A DNA stretch of 64,000 bases. It comes from an uncultured Caulobacterales bacterium (lineage in GTDB: Bacteria; Pseudomonadota; Alphaproteobacteria; Caulobacterales; Caulobacteraceae). Position 1 is the stretch's first letter; each line of letters opens with the position of its first letter. A program made the translations under genes and the position numbers. Location: assembly GCA_903862425.1 (NCBI GenBank), contig CAIOYC010000008.1, positions 1 to 64,000 of the forward strand, read 5' to 3'. This document shows positions 28,584 through 37,326 of the stretch, piece by piece. Below the pieces are notes generated by a model. It did not search any database. It saw only the letters and a program-made list of their open reading frames with translations, and was not told where the DNA came from.

Positions 28584-29375
28584 CTAGACGTTCAACCCTG
28601 ACGCTACGATCCCACCATCCACGGTGAGCGCTGTACCCACCACATAGTCCCCCGCGCGCGAGGCGAGGAAGATGGCGGGGCCGGCCATGTCTTCCGGATC
28701 GCCGACGCGGGCGAAGGGGATGCGCTTGGAGACCTCTTCGGCCTCGTCGCGGGCGACCCGGTTCATGTCCGAGGGGAAGGCGCCGGGGCAGATCGCCGTC
28801 ATGACGATATTGTCCTTGATCAAGGTGGCCGCCAGCCGCCGCGTCAGGTGGATCAGCCCGGCCTTTGAGGCGTGGTAGCTGTAGGTCTCCTGCGGGTTGG
28901 GGCGCTGGCCGTCGATGGAGGCGATGTTGATCACCTTGGCGGGCTTGTCGAAGGTGCCCGCCGCCTTCAGCGCCCCGTGAAGGGCCTGGGTCAGGTAGAA
29001 GGGCGACTTGACGTTCAGGTTCATCACCTTGTCCCAGCCGGACTCGGGGAATTCGTCGAAGGGTGCGCCCCAGGCGGCGCCGGCATTGTTGACCAGGATG
29101 TCGAGCTTGCCGCCCTCGCGCTTGACGATCTCGTTGGCCAGGGCCTGGCAGCCCTCCACCGTGGAGACGTCGATGGGGATGGAGATGCACTCCTTGCCGG
29201 TGCTGGCGGTCAGTTCCTCGGCGGTGGCGTCGCAGGGGCCGGACTTGCGGGCGGAGATGTAGACGCGCTTGCAGCCGGCCAGCAGGAAGCCCTCGGCGAT
29301 CATCTTGCCGATCCCGCGCGAGCCGCCGGTGACCAGGGCGACACGGCCCTCCAGCGAGAACATATCCGAGCGCAT
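28584..29375 (-). CDS. Short-chain dehydrogenase/reductase
   Basis: Classical SDR of 263 residues. The cofactor motif TGGSRGIG lies near residues 16-23, the NNAG at about 95, the catalytic serine in NIASIDGQ near 149 and the YSYHASK motif (YxxxK) near 167. The C-terminal SGLNV end and the NADP-type basic residues (SARKSG) resemble RhlG-type or 3-oxoacyl-ACP reductase-like enzymes, but the substrate cannot be told. The ATG has AGAAGGAAGGG upstream. The gene starts right after an AT-rich insert. Confidence 0.9.
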   Translation of the reverse strand: MRSDMFSLEGRVALVTGGSRGIGKMIAEGFLLAGCKRVYISARKSGPCDATAEELTASTGKECISIPIDVSTVEGCQALANEIVKREGGKLDILVNNAGAAWGAPFDEFPESGWDKVMNLNVKSPFYLTQALHGALKAAGTFDKPAKVINIASIDGQRPNPQETYSYHASKAGLIHLTRRLAATLIKDNIVMTAICPGAFPSDMNRVARDEAEEVSKRIPFARVGDPEDMAGPAIFLASRAGDYVVGTALTVDGGIVASGLNV

Positions 29376-29446
29376 GCGATACCCTTCCTTCTAATTGTTG
29401 AGCGCACGCTAAAGCGGAAGCGGGACGAAGGCCAGACTCCCACATA

Positions 29447-29535
29447 CCGTCTCCCTCGGGCTTGACCCAAAGGCTGTCGGCTGTCGGCTGGCGCGGGCGT
29501 GGGGACGACCCTCGGGTCAAGCCCGAGGGATACGG
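29447..29535. repeat. Palindromic repeat with perfect 17-base inverted arms
   Basis: TCCCTCGGGCTTGACCC at 29452-29468 is perfectly complementary to 29514-29530, and the pairing continues outward with one mismatch (CCGT/ACGG). The inner end of the right arm also forms its own hairpin, CCCTCGGG-TCAAG-CCCGAGGG. Between the arms lies a tandem CTGTCGG repeat. It is an REP-like element between the SDR and M61 genes, with no T run, so not an obvious terminator. Confidence 0.75.
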
Positions 29536-29551
29536 AAGAAGAAGGGTGAGC

Positions 29552-31495
29552 TCACTTCATCGGCGCGAGGATGGCGTCCAGCGAGCCCTCGCCTGTCCCG
29601 ATCTTCTCCAGGTGCGGGTAGAGCAGGCCGCCGTGCCAGTCGATCTTCACCGTGCGATAGTGGTTGTTGATCTTCACCAGAAGTTCGATGGGCTCCTTGG
29701 AGGTCTTGGCCGCCTTCACCGCCTCCTTCAGCAGGTCGCCGCTATAGTTCAGTCCGTTGACGGCGATGAGCTGGGTATCGGCGGTAAGGCCGACCTTGAA
29801 GGCGGGCCCCTCCCACTGCACCTCGGCCAGGGCGCCCTCCTTGTTCACCGCGAAGCCGAGCGAATACATGAAGTCGGCATTGCCGCGCCGGGTCTCCACA
29901 CTCTTGGCATAGGGCGACTGCACGTCGGTATAGACGAGGTTGTAGCCGCCGCGCTTCAGGCCATCGAGCGGAGCGCCGGGGCCGTGGCCTTCCAGCCGCG
30001 TCTTCAGGAAGCGGGTCCAGTCATAGGGCTGGATGGTGTTCAGCGCGGTGACCACATCCTCGAAGGTATAGGTGTGGGTGATGAAGCTGCCGTCATCGAC
30101 GCCGAAGAACAGCCTGGCGAAGTCGGAAAGCGAGTGTTTGCCGCCGGACTTCTCACGGATCAGGGTGTCGGCATCGAGCCAGATCAGCTGGCCTTCGGAG
30201 TAATAGTCCTCCGACCGTTGCCAGCTCAGCCAGGACTGCGGGCGGCGCGAAGAGACGATGGGGTCGTTGGTGGTGTCGATCAGCGCTTTCCATTCGCGGC
30301 CGACCCGGTGGTCGTAGGTGGCGGCGGTCAGGGCGATGGCGTCCAGCGTGTCCTGTTTGCTCATCAGGCCCGAGCGGGCGGCCAGCACATAGCCCCAGTA
30401 CTGGGTCTGGCCCTCATAGACCCACAGCAGGCTATCGCGCATGGGTACGTTGAAGGTGGGGGTCCATAGGTCCGCGCCGCGACGGAACTTGCCGTCCCAG
30501 GAGTGGGTGTATTCGTGGGCCAGGAGGTCTCGTCCCGCCGACCCCTTGTCCCAATCCTTGAAGTAGCCCGGCGTCGTGCCGTCTTCCGAAGACTGGTGAT
30601 GCTCCAGCCCGTTGCCGCCCATCTTGTCGGACAAGGAAAACAGGAAATCGTAGTGGCTGTAATGGTGCGAGCCGAAGTTGAGATAGGCCTGCTTGACCAG
30701 ATTCTTGTGCGCGGTGATCTGCGCCGGCGTCATTTCCAGCTGCTCGGGCGAATCGGCGATCACGTCCAGATGAACCGGCGCGGGACCGCCGGGATCAAGA
30801 TCGACCTGCTTATAGTATTTGCCGGCGATCAGCGGGCTGTCGGCGAAGGTGTTGAAGCTGGTGGTCTTGAAGTGGACCCACTGGCTGTCTTCGTGCTCGG
30901 TCTCCAGCGCGGTGGCGTATTTCCAGCCGACGGGCAGCTTGATCGAGGTCTTGATATGGATGTCACGGGTGAAGTAGCCGGCTGGGTATAGCGCCAGCGA
31001 GATCCACTGCGCGTTCAGCATCTCCGGCGTCATCACCACGCGGCCTTCGCGAGTGGAGACGGCGGACAGGAACTGGAATTCCACCTCCAGCGACTTGGCG
31101 CCCTTGGGCGGATCGATGTGGAAGGCGGTCACCTCGACCGGGTCGCGCGTCCATTCCACCCGCTTGCCGTCGGCATGGATGATCAGGCCCGCCACCTTGT
31201 CGATAGAGCCCCCCGGCGAGTGAGCGCCTGGCAGCCACTTGGGATAGGTCAGCACCACCGGCCCAGGCCCCGCCAGCGGAACCATCTCCTTGATGGTGAA
31301 AATGCCGTGGGTGAGGTCGGTCGCATCGACAGCCACGGTGAGTACGCCGGGATAGGCGATGTCCTGCGGGGTCGGGATCGGCGGGGAGGGCGGGGCCGGC
31401 ATGGGCTGGGCGATGACGCCGCCTGGAACGGCGGCTTGGGCGTGCAAGGCCAATGAAGCGGCCAGCGCCGCCAACGAAATACCAAACCCACGCAT
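29552..31495 (-). CDS. Exported M61 family glycyl aminopeptidase
   Basis: The start at 31495 fits a GGAG site seven bases upstream and gives a signal peptide (MRGFGISLAALAASLALHAQA). The zinc motif HEYTH lies at about residues 327-331 in LLAHEYTHSWDGK, with the metal-binding downstream glutamate in VYEGQTQYWG. A PDZ domain lies near the C-terminus (about 530-620, with LGFAVNKEGALAEVQWEGPAF). The enzyme would remove N-terminal glycine or alanine from peptides in the periplasm. At 647 residues it has normal length. Confidence 0.94.
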   Translation of the reverse strand: MRGFGISLAALAASLALHAQAAVPGGVIAQPMPAPPSPPIPTPQDIAYPGVLTVAVDATDLTHGIFTIKEMVPLAGPGPVVLTYPKWLPGAHSPGGSIDKVAGLIIHADGKRVEWTRDPVEVTAFHIDPPKGAKSLEVEFQFLSAVSTREGRVVMTPEMLNAQWISLALYPAGYFTRDIHIKTSIKLPVGWKYATALETEHEDSQWVHFKTTSFNTFADSPLIAGKYYKQVDLDPGGPAPVHLDVIADSPEQLEMTPAQITAHKNLVKQAYLNFGSHHYSHYDFLFSLSDKMGGNGLEHHQSSEDGTTPGYFKDWDKGSAGRDLLAHEYTHSWDGKFRRGADLWTPTFNVPMRDSLLWVYEGQTQYWGYVLAARSGLMSKQDTLDAIALTAATYDHRVGREWKALIDTTNDPIVSSRRPQSWLSWQRSEDYYSEGQLIWLDADTLIREKSGGKHSLSDFARLFFGVDDGSFITHTYTFEDVVTALNTIQPYDWTRFLKTRLEGHGPGAPLDGLKRGGYNLVYTDVQSPYAKSVETRRGNADFMYSLGFAVNKEGALAEVQWEGPAFKVGLTADTQLIAVNGLNYSGDLLKEAVKAAKTSKEPIELLVKINNHYRTVKIDWHGGLLYPHLEKIGTGEGSLDAILAPMK

Positions 31496-31683
31496 GGTCA
31501 TCTCCGGGAGAAATTCTCCAAACCTATGCCCGCATCGACCTCCCTTTCGCAACGACGCCGACATCATCGGTCGTCCTGCGGCTGGATCATCAAAGATGTC
31601 GGGCGCTGGTCATCAGCAGTCGAACGCTCATCCGCTATCTTCACGGCGTCGGAACCAACGCGCTACAGCCCCGCTCTCAGCCC

Positions 31684-32790
31684 ATGCTCCGTCCCATCCC
31701 GCTCGCCTGCCTCGTCGTCCTTACCGGTTGCGGCCCTGCCGACCCGCCGCCCAAGCCAACGGTAGCGGTGGCCCCAGCACCAGCGCTGGCCGCTCCCAAG
31801 CCGGCTTTGCCGTCCGCCCGGGCCGCCGACCTCGATAAGGTCAACAACGCCGCGTTCGACCCCAACGCCCCACCGTCGGCGGCCAGCTCGCCCACCGCGC
31901 CGAAGGAGACGCCGGCCGATCCTATGCTGATCAAGGCCGAGGTGCTGCTCACCCGCGCGCGCTTCTCGCCCGGCGCCATCGACGGCAAGGCGGGGACCAA
32001 CCTCAAGCATGCGATCGCCGCCTTCCAGACCTCGAAGAACCTTTCGGACTCTGGGGCCTTGGACGCCGATACATGGAAAGCGCTCACCGCCGTCGGCGGC
32101 GCCCCGGCGGTAAAGACCTACATTATCACAGACGCCGATATCGCTGGCCCCTTCGCCCCGGATGTGGGCGAGGATTTCGTCAAGCTGGCGGCGCAGGAAG
32201 CCGGACCGCAATTCGCCACGCCGCTCGAGGCCCTGGCCGAGCGCTTTCACATGAGCCAGGCGCTGTTGCAGGAATTGAACCCCGGCGCGGACTTCGCCAA
32301 GGCCGGCCAGGTGCTGGTGGTGACGGACGCGGAGGCGCCGGCCTTCGCCAAGGGCGATGTGAAGTCTATCACCGTGTCCAAGGCCGACGCCCTGGTCACC
32401 GCCTACGGCGTGGACGACAAAGTGATCGCCACCTATCCCGCCACGGTTGGCTCTACAGAACGGCCCTCGCCCTCGGGCGTGCACAAGGTCAACGGTGTGG
32501 CCAACAATCCGGACTACGTCTACGACCCGAAGAAGCTGCACTGGGGTCCGCGCAGCCACGGGAAGCTCGTGGTCAAACCTGGGCCAAACAACCCGGTCGG
32601 CGTGGTGTGGATCGACCTCAACGCCCCGAGCTACGGCATCCACGGCTCGCCCGACCCGGAGAAGATCGGCAAGACCGCCAGCCACGGTTGCGTCCGCCTG
32701 ACCAACTGGGATGCGAAAGCGCTGGCGGCAGGCGTGAAGCCTGGCGTGGTCGTGACCTTCGAAGGCGATCGCGCCAGAAAGAAGAGCTAG
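31684..32790 (+). CDS. L,D-transpeptidase lipoprotein with peptidoglycan-binding domain
   Basis: A lipobox LTGC at residues 13-16 marks a lipoprotein; a proline/alanine-rich linker follows. A peptidoglycan-binding domain (LLTRARFSPGAIDGKAG, residues about 80-125) is followed by the YkuD catalytic domain, with histidine and cysteine in IHGSPDPEKIG and ASHGCVRLTNWD (about 340). It would form 3-3 cross-links or attach proteins to the cell wall. A DUF with VGEDFVKLAAQ and a LysM-like segment (FHMSQALLQELNPGAD) lies between the domains. The reading frame is open further upstream, but the lipobox supports this start. Confidence 0.93.
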   Translation: MLRPIPLACLVVLTGCGPADPPPKPTVAVAPAPALAAPKPALPSARAADLDKVNNAAFDPNAPPSAASSPTAPKETPADPMLIKAEVLLTRARFSPGAIDGKAGTNLKHAIAAFQTSKNLSDSGALDADTWKALTAVGGAPAVKTYIITDADIAGPFAPDVGEDFVKLAAQEAGPQFATPLEALAERFHMSQALLQELNPGADFAKAGQVLVVTDAEAPAFAKGDVKSITVSKADALVTAYGVDDKVIATYPATVGSTERPSPSGVHKVNGVANNPDYVYDPKKLHWGPRSHGKLVVKPGPNNPVGVVWIDLNAPSYGIHGSPDPEKIGKTASHGCVRLTNWDAKALAAGVKPGVVVTFEGDRARKKS

Positions 32791-32800
32791 GCGTTCCCGC

Positions 32801-33238
32801 CTAGGTTATCTGTGCCGCGATCTGTTCGGCCAGCACCTTGAGTTCGTCCAAGTCAGCCATCTTGCCGTGGCTGTGCCCTTTCATCGGCTGATCGGCCCAG
32901 CGCGGGATGATGTGGACGTGCAGATGAAACACGGTCTGGCCCGCTGCCGAGCCGTTGAACTGGGTGATGATCACGCCGTCGGGGTTCAGCGCCGCCACCA
33001 CGGCCCGCGCCACCCGCTGGACGTCGGCCATAACCGTGCAGAGAACGTCGGGTTCGACCTCCAGAAGGTTGCGCGCCTTGGACGTTTTGGACACCACGAG
33101 GCAATGGCCGCGCGCTTGGGGAAAAACGTCCATGAAGGCCAGCACGTCTCGGTCCTCATAGAGCTTCACCGCCGGCATCTCGCCGCGCACGATCTTGGCG
33201 AAGATGTTCTGATCGTTGTAGGGGCCGTCGAGGCTCAT
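32801..33238 (-). CDS. HIT family nucleotide hydrolase
   Basis: A 145-residue histidine-triad protein with the motif HLHVHIIPR (about residues 105-113), and the earlier IVRGEMPAVKLYEDRDVLAFMDVFPQA region typical of the HINT branch. HINT enzymes hydrolyse AMP-amino or adenosine 5'-phosphoramidate substrates. It ends ten bases from the opposing L,D-transpeptidase gene. There is no sign of a fused domain. Confidence 0.94.
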   Translation of the reverse strand: MSLDGPYNDQNIFAKIVRGEMPAVKLYEDRDVLAFMDVFPQARGHCLVVSKTSKARNLLEVEPDVLCTVMADVQRVARAVVAALNPDGVIITQFNGSAAGQTVFHLHVHIIPRWADQPMKGHSHGKMADLDELKVLAEQIAAQIT

Positions 33239-33295
33239 GACTGTGCTCCGTACTCAATGCTAAGGCTGGTACCAAGAAGGGCAGGCGAGGGGAAC

Positions 33296-33883
33296 ATGCC
33301 GAAGGTCGATAGCGAAACCCTGACCGAGCAGCAGAAGAAGTGGTTCGCCTCGGTGCGGGCCGGGTTGGAGCGCGATACCGGCAAGTCGCTCACCGCGTGG
33401 GTGGAGATCGCCAAGACCTGCCCCGTCCCCGCCGACAAGCCGCGCGCGCAACTGGCCTGGTTCAAACAGACGCACGGCCTGTTACAGAACCGCGCCTCCT
33501 ACGTCCTTAGCGAGGCCTTCCCCAAGCAGGGCGGGTGGGACGACGCCGAGACCCTTCGCGACACCCTGTGGGGCGATCCAGCCCAGCGGGCGATCTATGA
33601 AGCGGTGGCTGCGGCGGTGGCGGATTTTCCCGAACTCGTCACGGGCCAGCGCAAGGGCTATTCGGCCTGGTCCAGGGCCTATCAGTTCGCCGCTCTCCGG
33701 CCCGTTAAGGGCGGTGCGCGGCTCGGCCTCGCCATCGCGCCGGATGTCGATCCGCGACTTGCACCCGCCAAGCCGAGCGAGGGCTGGTCGGAGCGGTTGA
33801 AATCCACCCTAGTCGTCACAGAGACCGGCGAAATCGATGCGGGCGTGAAGGCGTTTCTCCAGGCCTCTTTCGAGCTCAGCTAG
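33296..33883 (+). CDS. DUF4287/DUF5655-type protein
   Basis: The start at ATG 33296 has GAGGGG five bases upstream. The 195-residue product contains an N-terminal helical region with LERDTGKSLTAWVEIA and AQLAWFKQTHGL (the DUF4287 type, residues about 10-65), and a C-terminal DUF5655-like part (AWSRAYQFAALRPVKGGARLGLAI). Both domains are found in alphaproteobacteria without a known function; the helical HTH-like part might bind nucleic acid. Its TAG stop overlaps the opposite stop by four bases (CTAG). Confidence 0.7.
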   Translation: MPKVDSETLTEQQKKWFASVRAGLERDTGKSLTAWVEIAKTCPVPADKPRAQLAWFKQTHGLLQNRASYVLSEAFPKQGGWDDAETLRDTLWGDPAQRAIYEAVAAAVADFPELVTGQRKGYSAWSRAYQFAALRPVKGGARLGLAIAPDVDPRLAPAKPSEGWSERLKSTLVVTETGEIDAGVKAFLQASFELS

Positions 33884-35043
33884 ACGTCCTTGAAAGGGCT
33901 GTACTCGGCGGCGAGATAGGCCATTTCCTGCTCCACGGCCGGCCGCTCCTGGTCGAGATAGCGACGGACCGGTTCGCGCAACGCCTTGTCGGCGATGTAG
34001 TGAGCCGAATAAACCGGAGATGGCAGGTAGCCGCGCGCCAGCTTGTGCTGGCCCTGCGCCCCGGCTTCGACCCGCTTCAGGTCGCGCAGTATGGCCTGTT
34101 CGATGGCTTGATAGTAGCAGAGCTCGAAGTGCAGGAAGGGCACATCCTCCAGGCAGCCCCAGTTGCGGCCATAGAGTGTGTCGTCGCCCATCAGGTTCAG
34201 CGCGCCGGCGATCCACCGCCCCTCGCGCCGGGCCATCACCAGAAGAATCCGGTTCGCCATCCGCTCGCCCATGAGGGAGAAGAACTGTCGGTTCAGGTAG
34301 GGTCGGCCCCACTTGCGGCCACCCGTATCCATGTAGAACGAGTAAAAGGCGTCCCAGTGTTCCTCGGTGAGATCGGAGCCCGAAAGGGCCGCGATCTCAA
34401 GCCCTTGCTGGGCGTCCCTGCGCTCGCGTCTGATGGTCTTGCGGCGACCTGAGGAGAGGGCGGCGAGGAAGTCGTCGAACGTCGCGTAGCCCGTGTTCTC
34501 CCAGTGGAATTGCTGGTCCTCGCGCAGCAAAAGGCCCTGCTCGCCCATGAATTTCCATTCTGGTTCAAGCGGAAAGGTGACGTGTAGGGACGAGGCGCCG
34601 AGGCGGTCGCACAGCGTCACCGCCCCTCCGACCAGGGTTCTCGACGCCTCGTCGAACGCAACATCCTCACGCGCGATGAGCCGTGGGCCGGTTACGGGAG
34701 AGAAGGGCGCAGCGCACTGGAGCTTGGGATAGTAGCGTCCACCGGCCCGCTCGTAGGCGTCGGCCCAGGCGTGGTCGAACACGTACTCGCCCTGGCTATG
34801 GGACTTCAGATAGAGCGGCATGACAGCGGCGGTACGGCCGTCCGCATCCTCGACACTGAGGTGCTGAGGCGCCCAGCCGGTGCGAGGCGACACGCAACCG
34901 GATTCCTCGAGCGCGGACAGGAAGTCATAGGATGTGAAGGGATTGTGGCCGTAACCCGCCGCGCCGTTGCAGGTGTCCCAGGCCTCCTTGCCGATATCGG
35001 CTATGTCGGTATGGACCCGGACCTGCGGCTTCAGGATGGTCAC
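33880..35043 (-). CDS. DUF482 (COG3146) acetyltransferase-like protein
   Basis: The 387-residue protein has the COG3146 layout, with a GNAT-like fold used in FemAB-type aminoacyl or acyl transfer: NPFTSYDFLSALEESG at the start, WADAYERAGGRYYPKLQCAAPFSPVTG in the middle, and the C-terminal GCLEDVPFLHFELCYYQAIEQAI plus AGAQGQHKLARGYLPSPVYSAH. It could act in envelope synthesis, but this is not established. The GTG start overlaps the GDPD stop (GTGA), as the third gene of a ridA operon. Confidence 0.85.
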   Translation of the reverse strand: MTILKPQVRVHTDIADIGKEAWDTCNGAAGYGHNPFTSYDFLSALEESGCVSPRTGWAPQHLSVEDADGRTAAVMPLYLKSHSQGEYVFDHAWADAYERAGGRYYPKLQCAAPFSPVTGPRLIAREDVAFDEASRTLVGGAVTLCDRLGASSLHVTFPLEPEWKFMGEQGLLLREDQQFHWENTGYATFDDFLAALSSGRRKTIRRERRDAQQGLEIAALSGSDLTEEHWDAFYSFYMDTGGRKWGRPYLNRQFFSLMGERMANRILLVMARREGRWIAGALNLMGDDTLYGRNWGCLEDVPFLHFELCYYQAIEQAILRDLKRVEAGAQGQHKLARGYLPSPVYSAHYIADKALREPVRRYLDQERPAVEQEMAYLAAEYSPFKDV

Positions 35044-35807
35044 GGACGGAAGCCTTCGAAGATCAGGTTGTCGTAGTGCGGGGCGAACATCGCCGCCTGC
35101 TCCGATGAACGTAGGGTCCAGGCGACGATGGGAAATCCCGCCTCGCGAGCCGATACGGCTGATTCGGTGGCCAGCATATCGACTGAGAGGGCCAGGAAAT
35201 GCGGCCGAGCGATCGCAATATGTTCAAGGGCCTGCAGCGACCGCCGCTTCTCGGCCGGCAGGCGCATTCCGGCCGCATCTTCATAAAGATAGGAGTCGAG
35301 GCCGCGCAGCACCTCTGGCCGGTGGTCGGCCCACCAGGCATGTGAGCGGGCGTTGAAGCCGATGATCGCCACCGGACCGCGATAGTCGTCCAGCAGCGCT
35401 GCGACCGCCTCGTCCAATGGACCTTCCTCGCCAGGGCGAGACTTGATCTCCACATGGATCAGGGCGCGGCCGTCCACTCGGTCGAACACCTGGCGCAGAG
35501 TCGGGATCGGCTCGCGGGAATCCTTCAATCGGAGTGTCGCAAGTTCGGTAGCCGCGAGATCGGCGAGACGGCCCTGGCGCAGCGTCATCCGCTCCAGCCC
35601 ATCGTCATGGAACACCATGACCTCGCCGTCCGCCGAAAGGCGAACATCGAGCTCGATACCGTAGCCGGCGTCCAACGCCGCCTCAAAAGCCGCCAGAGAG
35701 TTTTCCGGCGCACCCTTGGGGCTCCACAGGCCGCGGTGCGCCACAGGTGGATCGAGCAATAGGTCATAAGCCTCTAGGGCGGAAGGCGAAACCGGTTCCG
35801 GCTTCAC
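35040..35807 (-). CDS. Glycerophosphodiester phosphodiesterase
   Basis: A TIM-barrel GDPD enzyme of 255 residues. Catalytic residues are in AHRGLWSPKGAPENSLAAF (histidine and arginine near 24, glutamate near 35), GIELDVRLSADGEVMVFHDD (about 50-68) and the HVEIKSR segment near 117. It would hydrolyse deacylated phospholipids such as glycerophosphocholine to glycerol 3-phosphate and an alcohol; without a signal peptide it acts inside the cell. GTGA overlaps join it to ridA upstream and to the DUF482 gene downstream. Confidence 0.94.
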   Translation of the reverse strand: MKPEPVSPSALEAYDLLLDPPVAHRGLWSPKGAPENSLAAFEAALDAGYGIELDVRLSADGEVMVFHDDGLERMTLRQGRLADLAATELATLRLKDSREPIPTLRQVFDRVDGRALIHVEIKSRPGEEGPLDEAVAALLDDYRGPVAIIGFNARSHAWWADHRPEVLRGLDSYLYEDAAGMRLPAEKRRSLQALEHIAIARPHFLALSVDMLATESAVSAREAGFPIVAWTLRSSEQAAMFAPHYDNLIFEGFRP

Positions 35808-36265
35808 GCGATCTCCACCACCGCATCGACCTCGACGCTGAAGTTGAGCGGCAAGCGATAGACGCCAACAGCGGAGCGGGCATGGCGGCCCTTGTCACCG
35901 AAGGCCTCGACCATCAGGTCTGAACAGCCGTTCACCACCTGGGGAATGTCGAAAAAGGATGGGCCGGCCTGAACGAAGCCGCCGAGCTTGACCACGCGAG
36001 CGATGCGGGAAAGGTCGCCGTCGCAGGCGGCCTTCATCTGGGCGATCAGGTTCACGCCGCACAGGCGCGCGGCCTTCACCGCCGTGTCGAAGTCCACATC
36101 CTCCCCGACCACGCCGGTGATTCCGCCGGCCGCATCGCGCGACACCTGCCCGGAAATGTGAACGAGGTTGCCGGAGCGCACGAAGGGCACATAGTTAGCC
36201 ACAGGCGCGGCCGCTGGAGGCAGGGTGACACCAAGGGCGGCGAGGCGGGTCTCGATATCGGACAT
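35804..36265 (-). CDS. RidA/YjgF family protein
   Basis: Members deaminate reactive enamine and imine intermediates, protecting pyridoxal enzymes. The start at ATG 36265 (MSDIETRLAALGVTLPP) is supported by GGAG eight bases before it; the frame is open further but unsupported. The core includes PFVRSGNLVHISGQV and the C-terminal ARSAVGVYRLPLNFSVEVDAVVEI, with the invariant arginine in RSAVGV. At 153 residues it belongs to the longer RidA-like subgroup that often clusters with other enzymes. It leads the overlapping ridA-gdpd-DUF482 operon. Confidence 0.9.
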   Translation of the reverse strand: MSDIETRLAALGVTLPPAAAPVANYVPFVRSGNLVHISGQVSRDAAGGITGVVGEDVDFDTAVKAARLCGVNLIAQMKAACDGDLSRIARVVKLGGFVQAGPSFFDIPQVVNGCSDLMVEAFGDKGRHARSAVGVYRLPLNFSVEVDAVVEIA

Positions 36266-36441
36266 GGGAGCTCCGGGAGGTCTGCCCCGCAAATAGGCCG
36301 CCTGCGCCCGGGGCTCAACCGTTCCGCTGCAAAGCCAGGCGCACACGGAAGTTTTATCGAACCCAAGCCCAGAAATTCTCGTTGGGGGTTAGCACGGCGA
36401 CGCTTCATGGGTGAGGCGAGAATAGGACGCGACTGCCCTTG

Positions 36442-37323
36442 GTGAGCCTAGCCCCCGACGCCCGCCTGACCGGCAGCGCGCCTGCGCGCCGGTGGACGAG
36501 GTCATTTCGGCGTCGCACCGCCGTGCCCGGCTTCGGCCTGACCATGGGCATCACCCTGACAGTCCTATGTCTTGTGGTTCTGATCCCGCTGTCGTCGGTG
36601 GCGATCAAGGCGGCGGGGATGGGGTGGAGCGACTTCGCCCAGGCCGCCTTCTCGCGCCGGGCCATCAACGCGTACAAGCTGAGCTTCGGCGCCTCCTTGA
36701 TCGGGGCGGTGATAAACGGGGTGTTCGGCGCCCTGACCGCCTGGGCGCTGGTGCGCTACAAGTTCCCCGGCCGGATGCTGCTGAACGGCCTGGTCGACCT
36801 GCCCTTCGCCCTGCCCACCGCCGTGGCCGGTATCGCCCTGGCCGCCCTCTATGCTCCCAATGGCCTGATCGGCGGCGTGCTGGCCAAGGTGGGGGTCAAG
36901 GCGGCCTACAACTATACCGGGGTGGTCATCGCCCTGACCTTCATCGGACTGCCCTTCGTGGTCCGCACTTTGGAGCCGGTGCTGCGCGAATTGTCGGCCG
37001 ATGTGGAAGAGGCCTCGGCCACTCTCGGCGCGACGGGGCTGCAGACGGTGGTGCGGGTGATCGCGCCGGCGCTGCTGCCCGCCTGGCTGACCGGCTTCGC
37101 CCTGGCCTTCGCGCGGGGTGTGGGGGAGTACGGTTCGGTGATCTTCATCGCCGGCAATATGCCGTTCAAGACGGAGATCGCTCCGCTGCTTATCACCATG
37201 CAGCTGGAGCAGTTCGACTACGCCTCCGCCTCGGCCATCGCCGTCGTCATGCTGTTGGCGTCCTTCGCGCTCCTCCTCCTGATCAACGCCATCCAGGCGT
37301 GGTCGCGCCGGCATGAGGGCTGA
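36442..37323 (+). CDS. cysT: Sulfate/thiosulfate ABC transporter permease CysT
   Basis: The 293-residue protein has six membrane segments (about 37-62, 78-105, 110-135, 147-170, 220-245, 262-285) and the EAA loop EEASATLGATGLQTVVRVI. The start is a GTG (36442) or the adjacent TTG (36439); there is no clear ribosome site, and a basic N-terminus RRRTAVPGFG precedes the first segment. CysT and CysW form the pore for sulfate entry. The expected periplasmic binding protein is not encoded upstream. Confidence 0.92.
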   Translation: MSLAPDARLTGSAPARRWTRSFRRRTAVPGFGLTMGITLTVLCLVVLIPLSSVAIKAAGMGWSDFAQAAFSRRAINAYKLSFGASLIGAVINGVFGALTAWALVRYKFPGRMLLNGLVDLPFALPTAVAGIALAALYAPNGLIGGVLAKVGVKAAYNYTGVVIALTFIGLPFVVRTLEPVLRELSADVEEASATLGATGLQTVVRVIAPALLPAWLTGFALAFARGVGEYGSVIFIAGNMPFKTEIAPLLITMQLEQFDYASASAIAVVMLLASFALLLLINAIQAWSRRHEG

Positions 37324-37326
37324 GCC

